NCBI RefSeq assembly: GCF_000445065.1
Contig: NZ_ATHO01000149.1
Location: forward strand, 1-32,500
Source of the DNA: Sphingobium quisquiliarum P25
GTDB taxonomy: Bacteria > Pseudomonadota > Alphaproteobacteria > Sphingomonadales > Sphingomonadaceae
Reading direction: 5' to 3'
DNA length: 32,500 nt
The position numbers were made by a program, and so were the translations under genes. Below the pieces are notes generated by a model, which was not told where the DNA came from, ran no database searches, and saw only the letters and a list, made by a program, of their open reading frames with translations. Shown here piece after piece: positions 1-9,109 of this stretch; within the stretch, counting starts at the first letter, position 1, and each line of letters opens with the position of its first letter.

Positions 1-13
1 TAGGAGAGCAAGG

Positions 14-385
14 ATGCAGGACGATCCTGTCGTTATCGCTGGCTATGCCCGCACCCCGATGGGGGGTTTCCAGGGCGCGCTTTCGGCGCTCAAGGCCACT
101 GAACTCGGCACGGTGGCGGTCAAGGCCGCTGTCGAGCGCGCGGGCGTGCAGCCGGACGCTGTGGACCGCATCTATATGGGCTGCGTGCTTCCCGCCGGGC
201 TTGGTCAGGCGCCCGCACGGCAGGCGGCGCTGGGCGCTGGCCTTCCCCGGTCGGTCGAAGCCACCACGGTCAACAAGATGTGCGGATCGGGCATGCAGGC
301 GGCGATCATGGCGGCCGAAGCGATTGCCGCGGGCGGGGCCGGGATCATCGTCGCGGGCGGCATGGAAAGCATGACGAACGCGCCC
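14..385 (+). pseudogene. Thiolase (acetyl-CoA acetyltransferase) N-terminal fragment
   Basis: This is the first ~124 residues of a thiolase, an enzyme of about 390 residues that cleaves or condenses acyl-CoA thioesters. A Shine-Dalgarno-like AGGAGAGCAAGG sits just before the ATG. The N-terminal thiolase fold is recognisable, with the nucleophilic cysteine at residue 90 in the [10 protein letters not shown] motif and the GGMESM motif at about 116-120. Family resemblance stops right after MTNAP. The frame then runs on into sequence antisense to the TauD-family gene, so the acyl-CoA-binding C-terminal half and the second catalytic Cys/His are missing. Such a fragment cannot be an active thiolase. 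I infer a deletion or rearrangement junction near 386-476. Confidence 0.8.
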
Positions 386-476
386 AAGCCCTGCCCCGCC
401 TGTCCGCTCTGGCACGCCAGGCGATGGAGAAATGCCGGTGAGCGGCGCGCCTGTCCTCGTCATGCCGGAAACAGCG

Positions 477-1361
477 TCAACCAGCCTCCTCGGCGATCTC
501 GTCTAGCGCATGGATGTCGCCGCGTGCCCAGGCAGCGACCCGCGGATCGTTCAGGTCGAACTGAGGACAAAGATCAAAGAAGCTCTTGGCCGCAAGCGCT
601 ATTCGGCGCAGCCGGCGCGGCGTGTGCGTGGTCAGATCCGGGCGGCTGTGTTGAAGCGCGATATTGTCCCAGATCACCAGGTCGCCATCATGCCAGCGGT
701 GTTCATAGACATTCTCCGGCGCATAGAGGGTCGAGAACAGCTCCTCCAGGAGGTTCTCGCCTTCCTCCTGCGGCAGTCCGCCGATCCTGGCGGTCTGCAT
801 CTGGCTTACATAGAGCACCGGCTCTCCAGTCTCCGGGTGCGGCAGGATCGCCGGACGGGTCTGCTGCGGGAAGAACGGGGGCAGCGTATAGGCAAGCTGA
901 CGATGCGATTGCACCGGCGAGATGAGCGCGACCGCGTCCATCTCCGCCACACGCGCGCGAAGCGCATTGGGGAGCAACGTCACCGCGCGGGTGGCGCTGG
1001 CGAAACGCGTGGCGCTCTGCCCTGGATTGACCTCCAGTGCGTAGAGCGAAAGCCCCTTGAAGGGTTCGGGGGTAAAGGAAAGGTCGCTGTGCCAGCAGAG
1101 CGGCCCCGCTCCAAGATTGCCGTCCGACGATATCTCCCGATACTCGCCCCTTGAACCCAGAACCGGCCCAATATGGGCGAGCAGCGCTGCATGCTGATCT
1201 TCGGTGATGGACTGGTTGCGGAAGAGAAGCAGCTTCTCCCTGTAGAAAAGGTCGCGAAGCGCCTCCCCCTCGCCCTCGCTCATTGGAACGGAAAGGTCAC
1301 GCACCACCTCGACCCCGAAGGGCTCCAAGGCTTTTGTCTCGAACGGGGAATTTCCCTGCAT
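477..1361 (-). CDS. TauD/TfdA-family Fe(II)/2-oxoglutarate dioxygenase
   Basis: This is a 294-residue protein of normal length for the TauD/TfdA family, which hydroxylates substrates such as taurine, phenoxyacetates or alkyl sulfates at the cost of 2-oxoglutarate and O2. The facial triad is visible: H91 and D93 in WHSDLSF, and the distal H238 in [12 protein letters not shown]. The 2-oxoglutarate-binding arginine is likely R250 or R253 in PRRLRRIAL. The start has GGAG 8 bases upstream. It is the last gene of the minus-strand operon, 78 bp after the MDR reductase. The substrate cannot be read from sequence. An alkylsulfatase role (AtsK type) would fit the sulfatase remnant at the other end of the operon, but that is inference. 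Confidence 0.88.
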   Translation of the reverse strand: MQGNSPFETKALEPFGVEVVRDLSVPMSEGEGEALRDLFYREKLLLFRNQSITEDQHAALLAHIGPVLGSRGEYREISSDGNLGAGPLCWHSDLSFTPEPFKGLSLYALEVNPGQSATRFASATRAVTLLPNALRARVAEMDAVALISPVQSHRQLAYTLPPFFPQQTRPAILPHPETGEPVLYVSQMQTARIGGLPQEEGENLLEELFSTLYAPENVYEHRWHDGDLVIWDNIALQHSRPDLTTHTPRRLRRIALAAKSFFDLCPQFDLNDPRVAAWARGDIHALDEIAEEAG

Positions 1362-1439
1362 GCTTCATCTCCAGTTCGGCGCCACGGCCTGTTCGGCCTG
1401 ACCCGCTGCTGCTGTGTGAATCCTGATGTCGCGCCCGGC

Positions 1440-2576
1440 CTAAGGCCCGCGCCCGCCCACGCTTGTGTCCGGGCTGACCTGCACGAGCAGCTTGCCGCCG
1501 CCCGACTGTCCGCTCAGGCAATCCGCCAGCGCCTGCGGCACCTCTTCGAGGCCGTGATAGACCTGCTGACGATAGGCCAGCGAACCTTCGCGCCAAAGCC
1601 GGACCACTTCCTCCCGGAAAGCGGGATAGTCATCCTCATAATCGAGCACGACAAATCCCTGAACGCGAAGGCGTTTGCCAAGGATCGTGCCGGTCGGCAG
1701 GACGCTCTGCTCCGCGCCGCCATATTCCGCCGCCATCCCGCACACGATCAACCGGCCGAAGGGCTTCAGCCTGTCGAACACAGGGCGCTGGAGGAAACCG
1801 CCTGCATTGTCGAAATAAATGTCCACTCCCGCAGGCGCGAGCCGGTCGAGCGCTGCGCCGGCATCCTCGGCCTTGCGATCGATGCACGCGCGCGCGCCGA
1901 GCGTCTGCACGAAATCGCATTTGCTGGCGCCGCTGGCTATGCCGATCACGTCCAGCCCCTCCCGCTTCGCAAGCTGAACCACCATCATCCCGACCGCGCC
2001 TGCGGCCGAAGATACCACGATCGTCTCGCCCGCTTTCGGGTCCGCTACCCGGCGGTAACCGCACCATCCCGTGAAAGCCGATCGGCCGAGCAGGCCAAGA
2101 TCGGCCTCGATCGGCAACTGGGCTGGATCAAGCTTGATAGATGCATCGCCATGGATCGCTTCGTAGAGCTGGCAATAGCGGCCGCCGAAGACGAAATCTC
2201 CCGGCGCATAGTCAGGGTGGCGGGACTGGATCACCTCGCCGACCGTCCCGCCCGCGAATTTGGACATGGACGGGACAATGCCCGATCGCATCCGCTCGCC
2301 TATGCCGATGCGCGTTGGGTTGGGCACATCATCGTCCGCGCCACCGACGCGGCCAGCCCCTGCTCCCTGCGCGACATCCGGCGCTTCTCCCTTGTAGGGC
2401 AGCAGCGGCCGGACCCCCGGCGCGATGCTGATGTAGATGGTGCGGACCAGCAGCTCCCTGTCGCCAATCTCAGGCATCGGCAGCGGCTCGACCGCGAAGT
2501 CTTCCGCAACGGGCAACCCGTCGATCGGCCGGGCGACGCGCAACACCCGGTTGGCATCGGCAGCAGGCATGTTCAT
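1440..2576 (-). CDS. Zinc-free MDR oxidoreductase (YncB/PTGR-like enone reductase)
   Basis: This 378-residue protein belongs to the medium-chain dehydrogenase/reductase superfamily, in the NADP-dependent branch with leukotriene B4 dehydrogenase, CurA and YncB, which reduces C=C bonds conjugated to a carbonyl. A GroES-like N-terminal domain is followed by a Rossmann domain with an AxxGxxG nucleotide-binding motif at about 190-196 (SAAGAVG). There are no structural or catalytic zinc cysteines. Residues 62-95 form a somewhat long Gly-rich insert compared with PTGR-type enzymes. The ATG overlaps the stop of the upstream small gene by 4 bases (ATGA), so the two are probably translationally coupled. 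In this operon it may reduce an unsaturated ketone intermediate. Confidence 0.87.
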   Translation of the reverse strand: MNMPAADANRVLRVARPIDGLPVAEDFAVEPLPMPEIGDRELLVRTIYISIAPGVRPLLPYKGEAPDVAQGAGAGRVGGADDDVPNPTRIGIGERMRSGIVPSMSKFAGGTVGEVIQSRHPDYAPGDFVFGGRYCQLYEAIHGDASIKLDPAQLPIEADLGLLGRSAFTGWCGYRRVADPKAGETIVVSSAAGAVGMMVVQLAKREGLDVIGIASGASKCDFVQTLGARACIDRKAEDAGAALDRLAPAGVDIYFDNAGGFLQRPVFDRLKPFGRLIVCGMAAEYGGAEQSVLPTGTILGKRLRVQGFVVLDYEDDYPAFREEVVRLWREGSLAYRQQVYHGLEEVPQALADCLSGQSGGGKLLVQVSPDTSVGGRGP

Positions 2577-2944
2577 GGCACCGCTACCGGCGTGACGAAA
2601 TCGATTTCGGCCTTCACGATATAGTCCTCCACTGCCTGCCCCTCGCTTCGTGACGCGTCGATCGAATAGGCGCCCGTGGCAGGGTCGTAGTCGGTCCGGC
2701 TGACGGTCTTGCGTTCGGGATCGGCATAGTAGCGGGCAGCGCCTTCTGCGAAATTGTCGTGGCTTATCGCCCAGGTGAAAATGCTATTTTCGCGATCGGC
2801 GTAGGCGAAAGGGATGTCGAAGCCACAGCGGCGGCGGATCAAGGCGATCCGCTCCCAGACCCTCATATAATCGTCCCAACGATCTGGGGCGATCCAATAA
2901 CGCTTCAACTGCGTCGCCCGACCCGCGATGGGGATTTCGTTCAT
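2573..2944 (-). CDS. Small NIPSNAP-like dimeric alpha/beta-barrel protein
   Basis: This is a 123-residue soluble protein with no signal peptide or membrane segment. The pattern KRYWIAPDRWDDYMRVWERI, a central FTW strand, then a short helix containing ARYYADPER, resembles NIPSNAP/EthD-type dimeric alpha/beta-barrel proteins. These often accompany catabolic oxygenases and act as small binding or rearrangement proteins. I cannot place it in a named family with certainty. It overlaps its neighbours by 4 bases on both sides (start ATGA at 2941-2944, stop at 2573-2576), so it is an integral part of the operon. No catalytic residues are assigned. Confidence 0.75.
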   Translation of the reverse strand: MNEIPIAGRATQLKRYWIAPDRWDDYMRVWERIALIRRRCGFDIPFAYADRENSIFTWAISHDNFAEGAARYYADPERKTVSRTDYDPATGAYSIDASRSEGQAVEDYIVKAEIDFVTPVAVP

Positions 2945-4680
2945 GATGAAGCTCCCTGGGGAAGCCGCTGTGCGGAGCCGCGCACCAATTTGCCTGGACG
3001 CGCCTCGGTCGGCCGGTCGTTCCAGCGGATCGGCACGCCCGAAACAAGCGTCGCGACATAGCCTTCAGCGTCCTGCGTCACTCTGCGCCCGCCAGCCGGC
3101 AGGTCATGGCTCACACGCGGCGACAGCAGCTTCAAGCGATCGAAGTCGATGATGTTGAGATCGGCTTTCAGGCCCGGAGCGATCCTCCCGCGATCGTTCA
3201 GCCCGACAGCGGCGGCCGGATCGGAGGTAAGCCCCTGTACCACCTCAGACAGGCCAAGACGCGGACCCTTCTGCCGGTCCCGAACCCAATATTGGAGCAT
3301 GAAGGTGGGCAGGCTTGCGTCGCAGAGAAAGCCAAGATGCGCGCCGCCATCGCCCAGACCGTAAACCGTATCCGGGTGCGACAGCATCTCGCGCGAAGGC
3401 TCCAGATTGCCGTAGGCGAAGTTGACGCTGGGCAGCATCAGCACGCCCTGCCCTTTTTCCGCAAGCATGGCGTCATAGGCCTCCGCCTCAGGCGTCGTGC
3501 CGCACCTTGCGGCACGCGCCGCCATGTTGTCGCTGACGTCCGGCTCATAATCGGGCGAAGCGCCCAGCGCATACATATCTCCGAAGCCGCGAATATAGTT
3601 CGCAGCGACATGATCCGACGGATCAGGCGTCTCGCTGATAATAGCGGCGCGCGTTGCCGGATCGGCCAGCGCGCACCGCCTTTCGAACGGGGAAAGCTCC
3701 GCCAGCCGTTTGAAGCTCGGCGTGAAGCTGAAAGGGTTCATCCCCATTTCAAAGCCCAGAAGCATTCCAACGGGGCGGCCGCTGACCTGACCCTTGATCG
3801 GCAGTCCGTCCGCGCGGCATCTTTCCAGCCAGCGCAGCACGGTGCGCCATTTTTCGGGCGAATGGTGCCATTGCATCAGGGAGATCGACAGTGGCCGCCC
3901 CGACCGCTCCACGATCCGGCGGATCATCGCGAGTTCACTCTCTACATCGTCGAGATCGGAGACGAGTTGCAACACCCCATGCCCGCTTGCCGCCACCGCC
4001 TCGGCAATGGTGGCAAGCTCCTCCTCAGCCGCTTCCAGGGTCGGAATGTGGGTGCCGTCGCTCGACCGGTGATTGATCGTGCGCGAGGTCGCAAAGCCAA
4101 GCGCCCCGGCGTCCATAGCCTCCTTCGTCAGCCGCGCCATCAGCTTGCGGTCCTCCGCCGTCGCGGGCTCCCGCTGCACCGCGCGATCACCCATGGCATA
4201 GACGCGCAGCGCCGCGTGGGGCACTTGGGTGGCGACATCGATGTCGAACCGTCGCGCTTCAAGAAAATCGAGATAGTCCGGGAAGCTTTCCCAGCGCCAT
4301 GGCAGTCCTGCGGTCAGCACTGGCTCGGGCAGATCCTCGACCCCTTCCATCAGATGGACGAGTTGCTCGCGGTCGCCGGGGCGGCAAGGCGCGAAGCCGA
4401 TCCCGCAATTGCCCATGACAGCCGTGGTGACGCCATGGCCTGAGGACGGCGTGAGCGTCTCCTCCCAGGTGACCTGACCGTCATAATGGGTGTGGATATC
4501 GACAAAGCCGGGCGTCACTATGAAACCTGCGGCGTCGATCTCCTCCGCCCCGCGCTCATTGACGGTGCCCACCGCCGCAATGCGTCCTCTGGCGATCGCG
4601 ACATCGCCCGTGAACGGTTCCCCGCCCGACCCATCGACGATGGTGCCGCCGCGCACCACCAGATCATAGACGTCAGTCAC
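2941..4680 (-). CDS. D-aminoacylase-type amidohydrolase (N-acyl-D-amino-acid deacylase family)
   Basis: This 579-residue metal-dependent hydrolase matches the D-aminoacylase/amidohydrolase 3 family in length and layout. The N-terminal composite beta-sandwich opens with LVVRGGTIVDGSGGEPF. The barrel carries the metal motif H63-x-H65 in GFVDIHTHYDGQ and the family cysteine in the GNCGIGFAPC segment at about 111-120. A late catalytic Asp appears in LGDGGAHLGF. The start is GTG at 4680, overlapping the upstream gene's TGA (GTGA), which supports both the start and translational coupling. No signal peptide is present, so it is cytoplasmic. Family members remove N-acyl groups from D-amino acids, but many sphingomonad members sit in aromatic or terpenoid catabolic operons without known substrates. 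Confidence 0.87.
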   Translation of the reverse strand: MTDVYDLVVRGGTIVDGSGGEPFTGDVAIARGRIAAVGTVNERGAEEIDAAGFIVTPGFVDIHTHYDGQVTWEETLTPSSGHGVTTAVMGNCGIGFAPCRPGDREQLVHLMEGVEDLPEPVLTAGLPWRWESFPDYLDFLEARRFDIDVATQVPHAALRVYAMGDRAVQREPATAEDRKLMARLTKEAMDAGALGFATSRTINHRSSDGTHIPTLEAAEEELATIAEAVAASGHGVLQLVSDLDDVESELAMIRRIVERSGRPLSISLMQWHHSPEKWRTVLRWLERCRADGLPIKGQVSGRPVGMLLGFEMGMNPFSFTPSFKRLAELSPFERRCALADPATRAAIISETPDPSDHVAANYIRGFGDMYALGASPDYEPDVSDNMAARAARCGTTPEAEAYDAMLAEKGQGVLMLPSVNFAYGNLEPSREMLSHPDTVYGLGDGGAHLGFLCDASLPTFMLQYWVRDRQKGPRLGLSEVVQGLTSDPAAAVGLNDRGRIAPGLKADLNIIDFDRLKLLSPRVSHDLPAGGRRVTQDAEGYVATLVSGVPIRWNDRPTEARPGKLVRGSAQRLPQGASS

Positions 4681-5882
4681 TGCCCGATCCCATAAAGCCC
4701 CGCGGCATTGTCGCGGAGGATCCAGCGCTTCTGCTGCTCACTAAGGTGCGCCGTCTGGCCCAGCAGCAACTCGCGACTCCACGGCCAGGTCGAATCGCTG
4801 TGCGGGAAATCATTGGCCCACATCAGGCGCCGCGGGTTGACCATGTCGATGACCCGGAACGCGGTCCAGTCGTCCTGAAAGGTCAGATAAACATTCTCGG
4901 CCAGATATTCACTGGGCAGCCGTTCCATGTCGCCCATCTTCATCCAGAAGCGGTGACGCTTGTAGCCGTGATCCATGCGATAGGCGAAGTGCGGCAGCCA
5001 GCCTGCGTCGGCCTCCACGCAGACGAGGCGAAGCTGCGGGTGGCGTTCGAACACGCGCCCCCACACGAAGGTGCCGACGATGTCCTGGATCGACTTGAGC
5101 AGCGCCTGGGCTGCGTTCTGCGGCGGCCCGCGATGCGCGCTAATGCGCTGGCCCGCGCTGCCGACGCTGTTTGCGCCATCCGCGCGGCTGGTCAGAATGT
5201 GAAAGCTGACCGGCAATCCGAGATCGACCGCTGCTTCCCACAGCGGATCGAAGACGGTCGAGTCATAATCCTCTTCGGTCGCGGGATTGCCGGGCATCAT
5301 TACGCCTCGAAACCCGAGTTCCTTGAACCGGCGAAATTCCTCTATGGTCTCCGGCACGGAGCGCACCGCCGTCTGGCCAACGCCGAACAGACGATCCGGC
5401 GCGGCCGCGATGAACTTCTCGCTCAACCAGCGATTGTAGGCCCACATGCAGGCATGTTTGAAGTCGGCATCGGGATGGTTGCACAGGACCATGCCGACCG
5501 AGGGATAGATGATCTCGCCCGCAATGCCGTCGCGTTCCTGATCGGCGATCCGCGCTGCGCCGTCCCAACCGCCGCGGTGCAGGTCGGCGAAGCGGGTCTC
5601 GCCCTTGCGGATGTCGCGCGGGTCCTTGCCCGCTGCGGCAACGATGCCCATAGGCACCGTGCCAGGCATTCCGTCAATGACGAAGGCGTCGCCGCTATCA
5701 GTGCCTGTGGCGATGCGTGGTGCCCGATCCCGGTAAGCGGGATCGATATAGTCGATATAGCAATGCGGCGGCTCGGTGACGTGAGAGTCCGCCGAGATCA
5801 GGCCTTCCGGCAGGGTGTTGTTCTCCGCGGCATCGCTCGTGGCGCCGATGGTATCGAGTATCGGATTGACGACGGAGTTCAT
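4677..5882 (-). CDS. Amidohydrolase 2 family metal-dependent hydrolase/decarboxylase (ACMSD-like)
   Basis: This 401-residue TIM-barrel protein is of the amidohydrolase 2 (ACMSD-related) superfamily, whose members hydrolyse or decarboxylate ring-derived acids. Metal-binding features are D32-S-H34 (SADSHVTEP) after the first strand, H228 in LPVSFHIL, and D358 in LMWANDFPHSDSTWP. I chose the ATG at 5882 because AGGAAG lies 7 bases upstream. An in-frame ATG at 5933 would add 17 residues but has no such site. It follows the monooxygenase gene after 84 bp and overlaps the next amidohydrolase by 4 bases. The C-terminal FPHSDSTWP signature is one I associate with members near oxygenases. A role opening or trimming a BVMO product is inference. 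Confidence 0.86.
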   Translation of the reverse strand: MNSVVNPILDTIGATSDAAENNTLPEGLISADSHVTEPPHCYIDYIDPAYRDRAPRIATGTDSGDAFVIDGMPGTVPMGIVAAAGKDPRDIRKGETRFADLHRGGWDGAARIADQERDGIAGEIIYPSVGMVLCNHPDADFKHACMWAYNRWLSEKFIAAAPDRLFGVGQTAVRSVPETIEEFRRFKELGFRGVMMPGNPATEEDYDSTVFDPLWEAAVDLGLPVSFHILTSRADGANSVGSAGQRISAHRGPPQNAAQALLKSIQDIVGTFVWGRVFERHPQLRLVCVEADAGWLPHFAYRMDHGYKRHRFWMKMGDMERLPSEYLAENVYLTFQDDWTAFRVIDMVNPRRLMWANDFPHSDSTWPWSRELLLGQTAHLSEQQKRWILRDNAAGLYGIGQ

Positions 5883-5966
5883 TCGATTTCTTCCTGTACA
5901 GAGCGATGACGGAGTGAGGAGCAGCGGCCGCACACAATCAGCAACACCGCACCGATCACCGCGTGG

Positions 5967-8033
5967 CTAGGCTGAACGGGCTTGCGCGATGTCCGGCCCC
6001 GACGCTGGCCGTCCATGCACCGCCGCCGGCCCCGATGAGCTTGCCGTTCCGCCGATGGAAAAATGCTCTGGGTCGGGACTGCGGCTCAGTTGCCACATGT
6101 CGATGATCCGCCAGGGGCTGGACAGATAAAGCCGTCCCTTGCTGTTCTGATAATAGCTTTTTACGCGCGGATGACCCCAGATCATATTGTCGAGCTGGCG
6201 GTCCAGCCGGTCATTATAGGCATCAAAGGCCGCCTGCCTTGGTTCTATCGTGCTTCCCTCGTGCGACAGCATCAGGTCGAGGCAACCGATGGCGAGATTG
6301 GACTGTGCTTCCGACAGGATGTTGATGCCGGCGCCATGCTGCGGCACGCTGTTGGGACCAGACAGCACGAAGAAATTGGGAAATCCCGGAACCGTAAGGC
6401 CGAGATGCGCGCGCGGGTCTTCATGCCCCCAAAGCTGGCGGATCGTCTTGCCGTCACGTCCTTCGATATGCATCGGCGCAAGCATGTCCGCCAGGACATA
6501 GCCAGTGGCGAATATGATGACGTCCAACTCGATCAGGCGGCCATCGCGCGTGATGATGCCGTTTTCGACGATCCGCTCGATGCCGCTCGTCTCCAGTTCG
6601 ACATTGTCCTGCTTCAGCATGTCGAACCAGCCTGCGTCCAGGCACAGCCGCTTCGCGCCGGGGGGATAGTCCGGCGTCACCTTGTCCTTCAGGTCGGGAC
6701 GGTCGGCCAGATGCTGGTCGATATAGGACAGCAGGAACTGTCGCATATGCTCGTTCGCCTGTGACACGGATACGTCCGGCATGTGCCAGTCAGGGTCCAT
6801 GACGACATTCTGGTACAGCCCGTCCGAGGCGTTCCAATAAGTATAGAGGCGCCACCATTGGGCATAATGCGGAATATGCCGCATGGCCCAGCGCACCTCT
6901 TCCGGGACCTGTCCGTTCAGCATGGGGTTCGGCACGACCCAGTGTTTCGATCGCTGAAAAACGGTCAGGTGCGACGCGACGTTGGCCAATGTGGTCGAAA
7001 TCTGCATCGAACTTGCGCCAGTGCCGACAACGGCGATCCGCTTGCCTTCCAGTTGAACGCTGCCGTCCCACTTGGCCGAATGCATGGATACGCCCCGGAA
7101 ACTTTCATGCCCCGGAATGTCGATATCCTTGGGACGATTGTTGAAGCCGATCGCGGACATGACCGCATTGACCCGCCGCGTTTCTTCCCGTCCCGTGTCC
7201 AGCGAACGAACTGTCACGTCCCACATCGATCCGTCCGCGTCCCAGATGGCCGAGACGACCTCGGTGCGAAAGGTCGTCCGGTCACGAACGCCATATTTCC
7301 GCGCGCAATGCAGCAGATAGGCATGGTTCTGATGCCCGCGCGAGAACCAGCGGGTCCAGTCTGCGTTCAGTTCAAAGGAGAAGGAATAAAAATGGCTGGG
7401 CGTATCCACCCCCAGGCCGGGATAGCGCGTATGATACCAGGTGCCGCCGACCTCGTCATTGCGTTCGATGATCTCATAATCATAGCCAGCCTCCGCCAGC
7501 TTGGCGCCCAGCGCGATACCGGTCATGCCCGCGCCGATCACCAGGACCTTGAAATCCTTCGGCGGCGTCTTTCGCGCGGTAATATCCACCCCCTGGGCCC
7601 CGGTAAGGCCCGACTGCTCCAGCAGGAGCGGCACGAACTCTTCCGCAACATGCTCGCCAACATAAACATCCATCATGCGCCGGATGGTCGCATGAGAGGG
7701 AAAGGCGTCGGACACCGGCTCATCGCGCGTGAGGAGCGCGAAAAGCGCCTCACGAAGTTCCTCGCTCAAATCAGCCGGAATTCCCGCACCGCCACCCTGG
7801 AGTTGCGGCCGGATATGAGGCGCGAACCGGTCGAGAAATCCGCCGTCGCCGCTCAACTGCGTATAGGTCATGAGCAGCGTCGGCACATCGGCGATGGCCA
7901 GGGCATTGCGCAAGGCGGCCTCGTCGCGGATCGGCAGATGGCCCTTGGCGCTATTCGCGGTGGGCACGACCCGGAAGCCTTCGCGCTCGGCCAGTTCCTC
8001 TGGCGTCAGGTCATATGTCGTCGCCATGGTCAT
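5967..8033 (-). CDS. Baeyer-Villiger flavin monooxygenase, HAPMO-like with N-terminal extension
   Basis: This 688-residue class B flavoprotein inserts oxygen next to a ketone using FAD, NADPH and O2. About 160 residues precede the FAD-binding motif VIGAGMTGIALG (from about 165). That extension matches 4-hydroxyacetophenone monooxygenase (HAPMO) rather than the shorter cyclohexanone enzymes. GGTWYHTRYPGLGVD (196-210) is typical. The BVMO fingerprint is F312-x-G-x3-H318-x3-W322-D323, with Ser rather than the more common Thr after the His. The NADPH Rossmann motif VVGTGASSM starts at about 335. Its ATG overlaps the upstream stop (ATGA at 8030-8033). It is probably the key ring- or side-chain-oxidising enzyme of this operon. 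An aryl ketone substrate is likely but unproven. Confidence 0.92.
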   Translation of the reverse strand: MTMATTYDLTPEELAEREGFRVVPTANSAKGHLPIRDEAALRNALAIADVPTLLMTYTQLSGDGGFLDRFAPHIRPQLQGGGAGIPADLSEELREALFALLTRDEPVSDAFPSHATIRRMMDVYVGEHVAEEFVPLLLEQSGLTGAQGVDITARKTPPKDFKVLVIGAGMTGIALGAKLAEAGYDYEIIERNDEVGGTWYHTRYPGLGVDTPSHFYSFSFELNADWTRWFSRGHQNHAYLLHCARKYGVRDRTTFRTEVVSAIWDADGSMWDVTVRSLDTGREETRRVNAVMSAIGFNNRPKDIDIPGHESFRGVSMHSAKWDGSVQLEGKRIAVVGTGASSMQISTTLANVASHLTVFQRSKHWVVPNPMLNGQVPEEVRWAMRHIPHYAQWWRLYTYWNASDGLYQNVVMDPDWHMPDVSVSQANEHMRQFLLSYIDQHLADRPDLKDKVTPDYPPGAKRLCLDAGWFDMLKQDNVELETSGIERIVENGIITRDGRLIELDVIIFATGYVLADMLAPMHIEGRDGKTIRQLWGHEDPRAHLGLTVPGFPNFFVLSGPNSVPQHGAGINILSEAQSNLAIGCLDLMLSHEGSTIEPRQAAFDAYNDRLDRQLDNMIWGHPRVKSYYQNSKGRLYLSSPWRIIDMWQLSRSPDPEHFSIGGTASSSGPAAVHGRPASGPDIAQARSA

Positions 8034-9091
8034 GCCGCCGCCCGATAGACCGGGGCTTCGGGCGGATAGATTTTCGGCGAACCGATCGCATAGTTGCGCA
8101 GCAGCGTCATCTTGAACTCTTCGTCGTGCAACGGATCGGATGGCGTCGCGATGCCGATCCCCTGCCCGCGCAGGTCACGCAGCAGCGTGTCGATCACGCG
8201 CTCATGGGTCAGGTCGTCCAGATGATCGACATGCCGCTTGAAATCCTGATAGTCGGTGAAGGTCAGCGCGGTCCAGTGGAACAGCCAGCGCAACTCCTCC
8301 GTCGCGAACCGTCCGATCACCGTGTCGCCGCTGCGCATCCGCCAGCCCGAAGCGGAGTCGGGATCGCCCTCGAACACGGAATCGAAGGTGAGGCCCGGCA
8401 CCCCCCATTGATCGGGCGTGCCGATGGATTCGCCCCGGTGGAACATGGATTCATTTTCCGCGACGATCCCCCGGTTCCAGAGGGGCGCTGCTATCCGCTG
8501 CGGCGCCTTGTCCGCGCCATCGGGCCAATAGGTGAAGCCGCCCTGATCGGACGTGCGCCAGAACCAGGTCACGACCGCGACCAGCTTCGACTTATACTCT
8601 TCGAACAGGCGCGAATTGGCCATGACCGACAGCAGCCAGATCGGCGTGTTGGTGTGGCTGAGCCCCCGGAAGGAAGGCGAGTCATAATGGCCGGGGTCCT
8701 GGCACTTCATCGGCGAGGCGACGTTGAAATGCAGCTGGCGCGCGCAGACATAATCGGTCTTGCGGTAACGCCGCGCCCAATTGAGCAGCTTCTCATTATA
8801 CAGCACCGCATCGGCCCCCGGGTGGAAGCTGGCGCCATGCTGGCCCAGGTCGCCCCGGAACATGGGGTCGAGGAACTGGTCCAGGGTCACCCCCTCGGCT
8901 ACGGAGCCGGAGGTCGCTATCATCAGCTCCTCGGCGGAGGAAAACAGCTCGGCCGTCAGCAACCGGCGCGGCGGCCCCGCCCGCACGGCGTCAAGCAGGC
9001 CGTCAATCTGATCCGGCGTATAGACATCGTCCATCACGACCGGAGGAGCGCTGGGGATGAAGGCGGCGGCACGTTGGTCTGGGTTGATCAT
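8030..9091 (-). CDS. Uncharacterised protein with possible 2OG-Fe(II) dioxygenase triad
   Basis: This 353-residue protein is one I cannot assign to a named family. It is soluble with no signal peptide. An H-x-D pair (H135, D137 in GHYDSPSFRG) followed by H218 in SMFHRGES has the spacing and local pattern of the Fe(II) triad of 2-oxoglutarate oxygenases with a jelly-roll fold. A Trp-rich central part (IWLL, WFWRT, YWPDG, LWNRG) lies between them. I place the start at 9091 because GAGAGG (9101-9106) is 9 bases upstream. The ATG at 9100 directly abuts that site. It is the first gene of the operon and overlaps the monooxygenase gene by 4 bases, which suggests the two act on the same compound. Confidence 0.8.
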   Translation of the reverse strand: MINPDQRAAAFIPSAPPVVMDDVYTPDQIDGLLDAVRAGPPRRLLTAELFSSAEELMIATSGSVAEGVTLDQFLDPMFRGDLGQHGASFHPGADAVLYNEKLLNWARRYRKTDYVCARQLHFNVASPMKCQDPGHYDSPSFRGLSHTNTPIWLLSVMANSRLFEEYKSKLVAVVTWFWRTSDQGGFTYWPDGADKAPQRIAAPLWNRGIVAENESMFHRGESIGTPDQWGVPGLTFDSVFEGDPDSASGWRMRSGDTVIGRFATEELRWLFHWTALTFTDYQDFKRHVDHLDDLTHERVIDTLLRDLRGQGIGIATPSDPLHDEEFKMTLLRNYAIGSPKIYPPEAPVYRAAA

Positions 9092-9100
9092 CGGGGACAT

Positions 9101-9106
9101 CCTCTC
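9101..9106 (-). promoter_or_regulatory. Shine-Dalgarno site deciding the start of the first operon gene
   Basis: GAGAGG on the minus strand lies 9 bases before the ATG at 9091 and directly against the ATG at 9100. It therefore favours the shorter product. Confidence 0.6.
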
Positions 9107-9109
9107 TCA

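Noticed and set aside
3106..4443. A 445-codon open frame on the plus strand
   Set aside because: It is antisense to the D-aminoacylase-type gene, which carries intact motifs. No family features are seen in the plus-strand product.
6783..8048. A 421-codon open frame on the plus strand
   Set aside because: It is antisense to the Baeyer-Villiger monooxygenase gene and lacks motifs or a plausible ribosome binding site.
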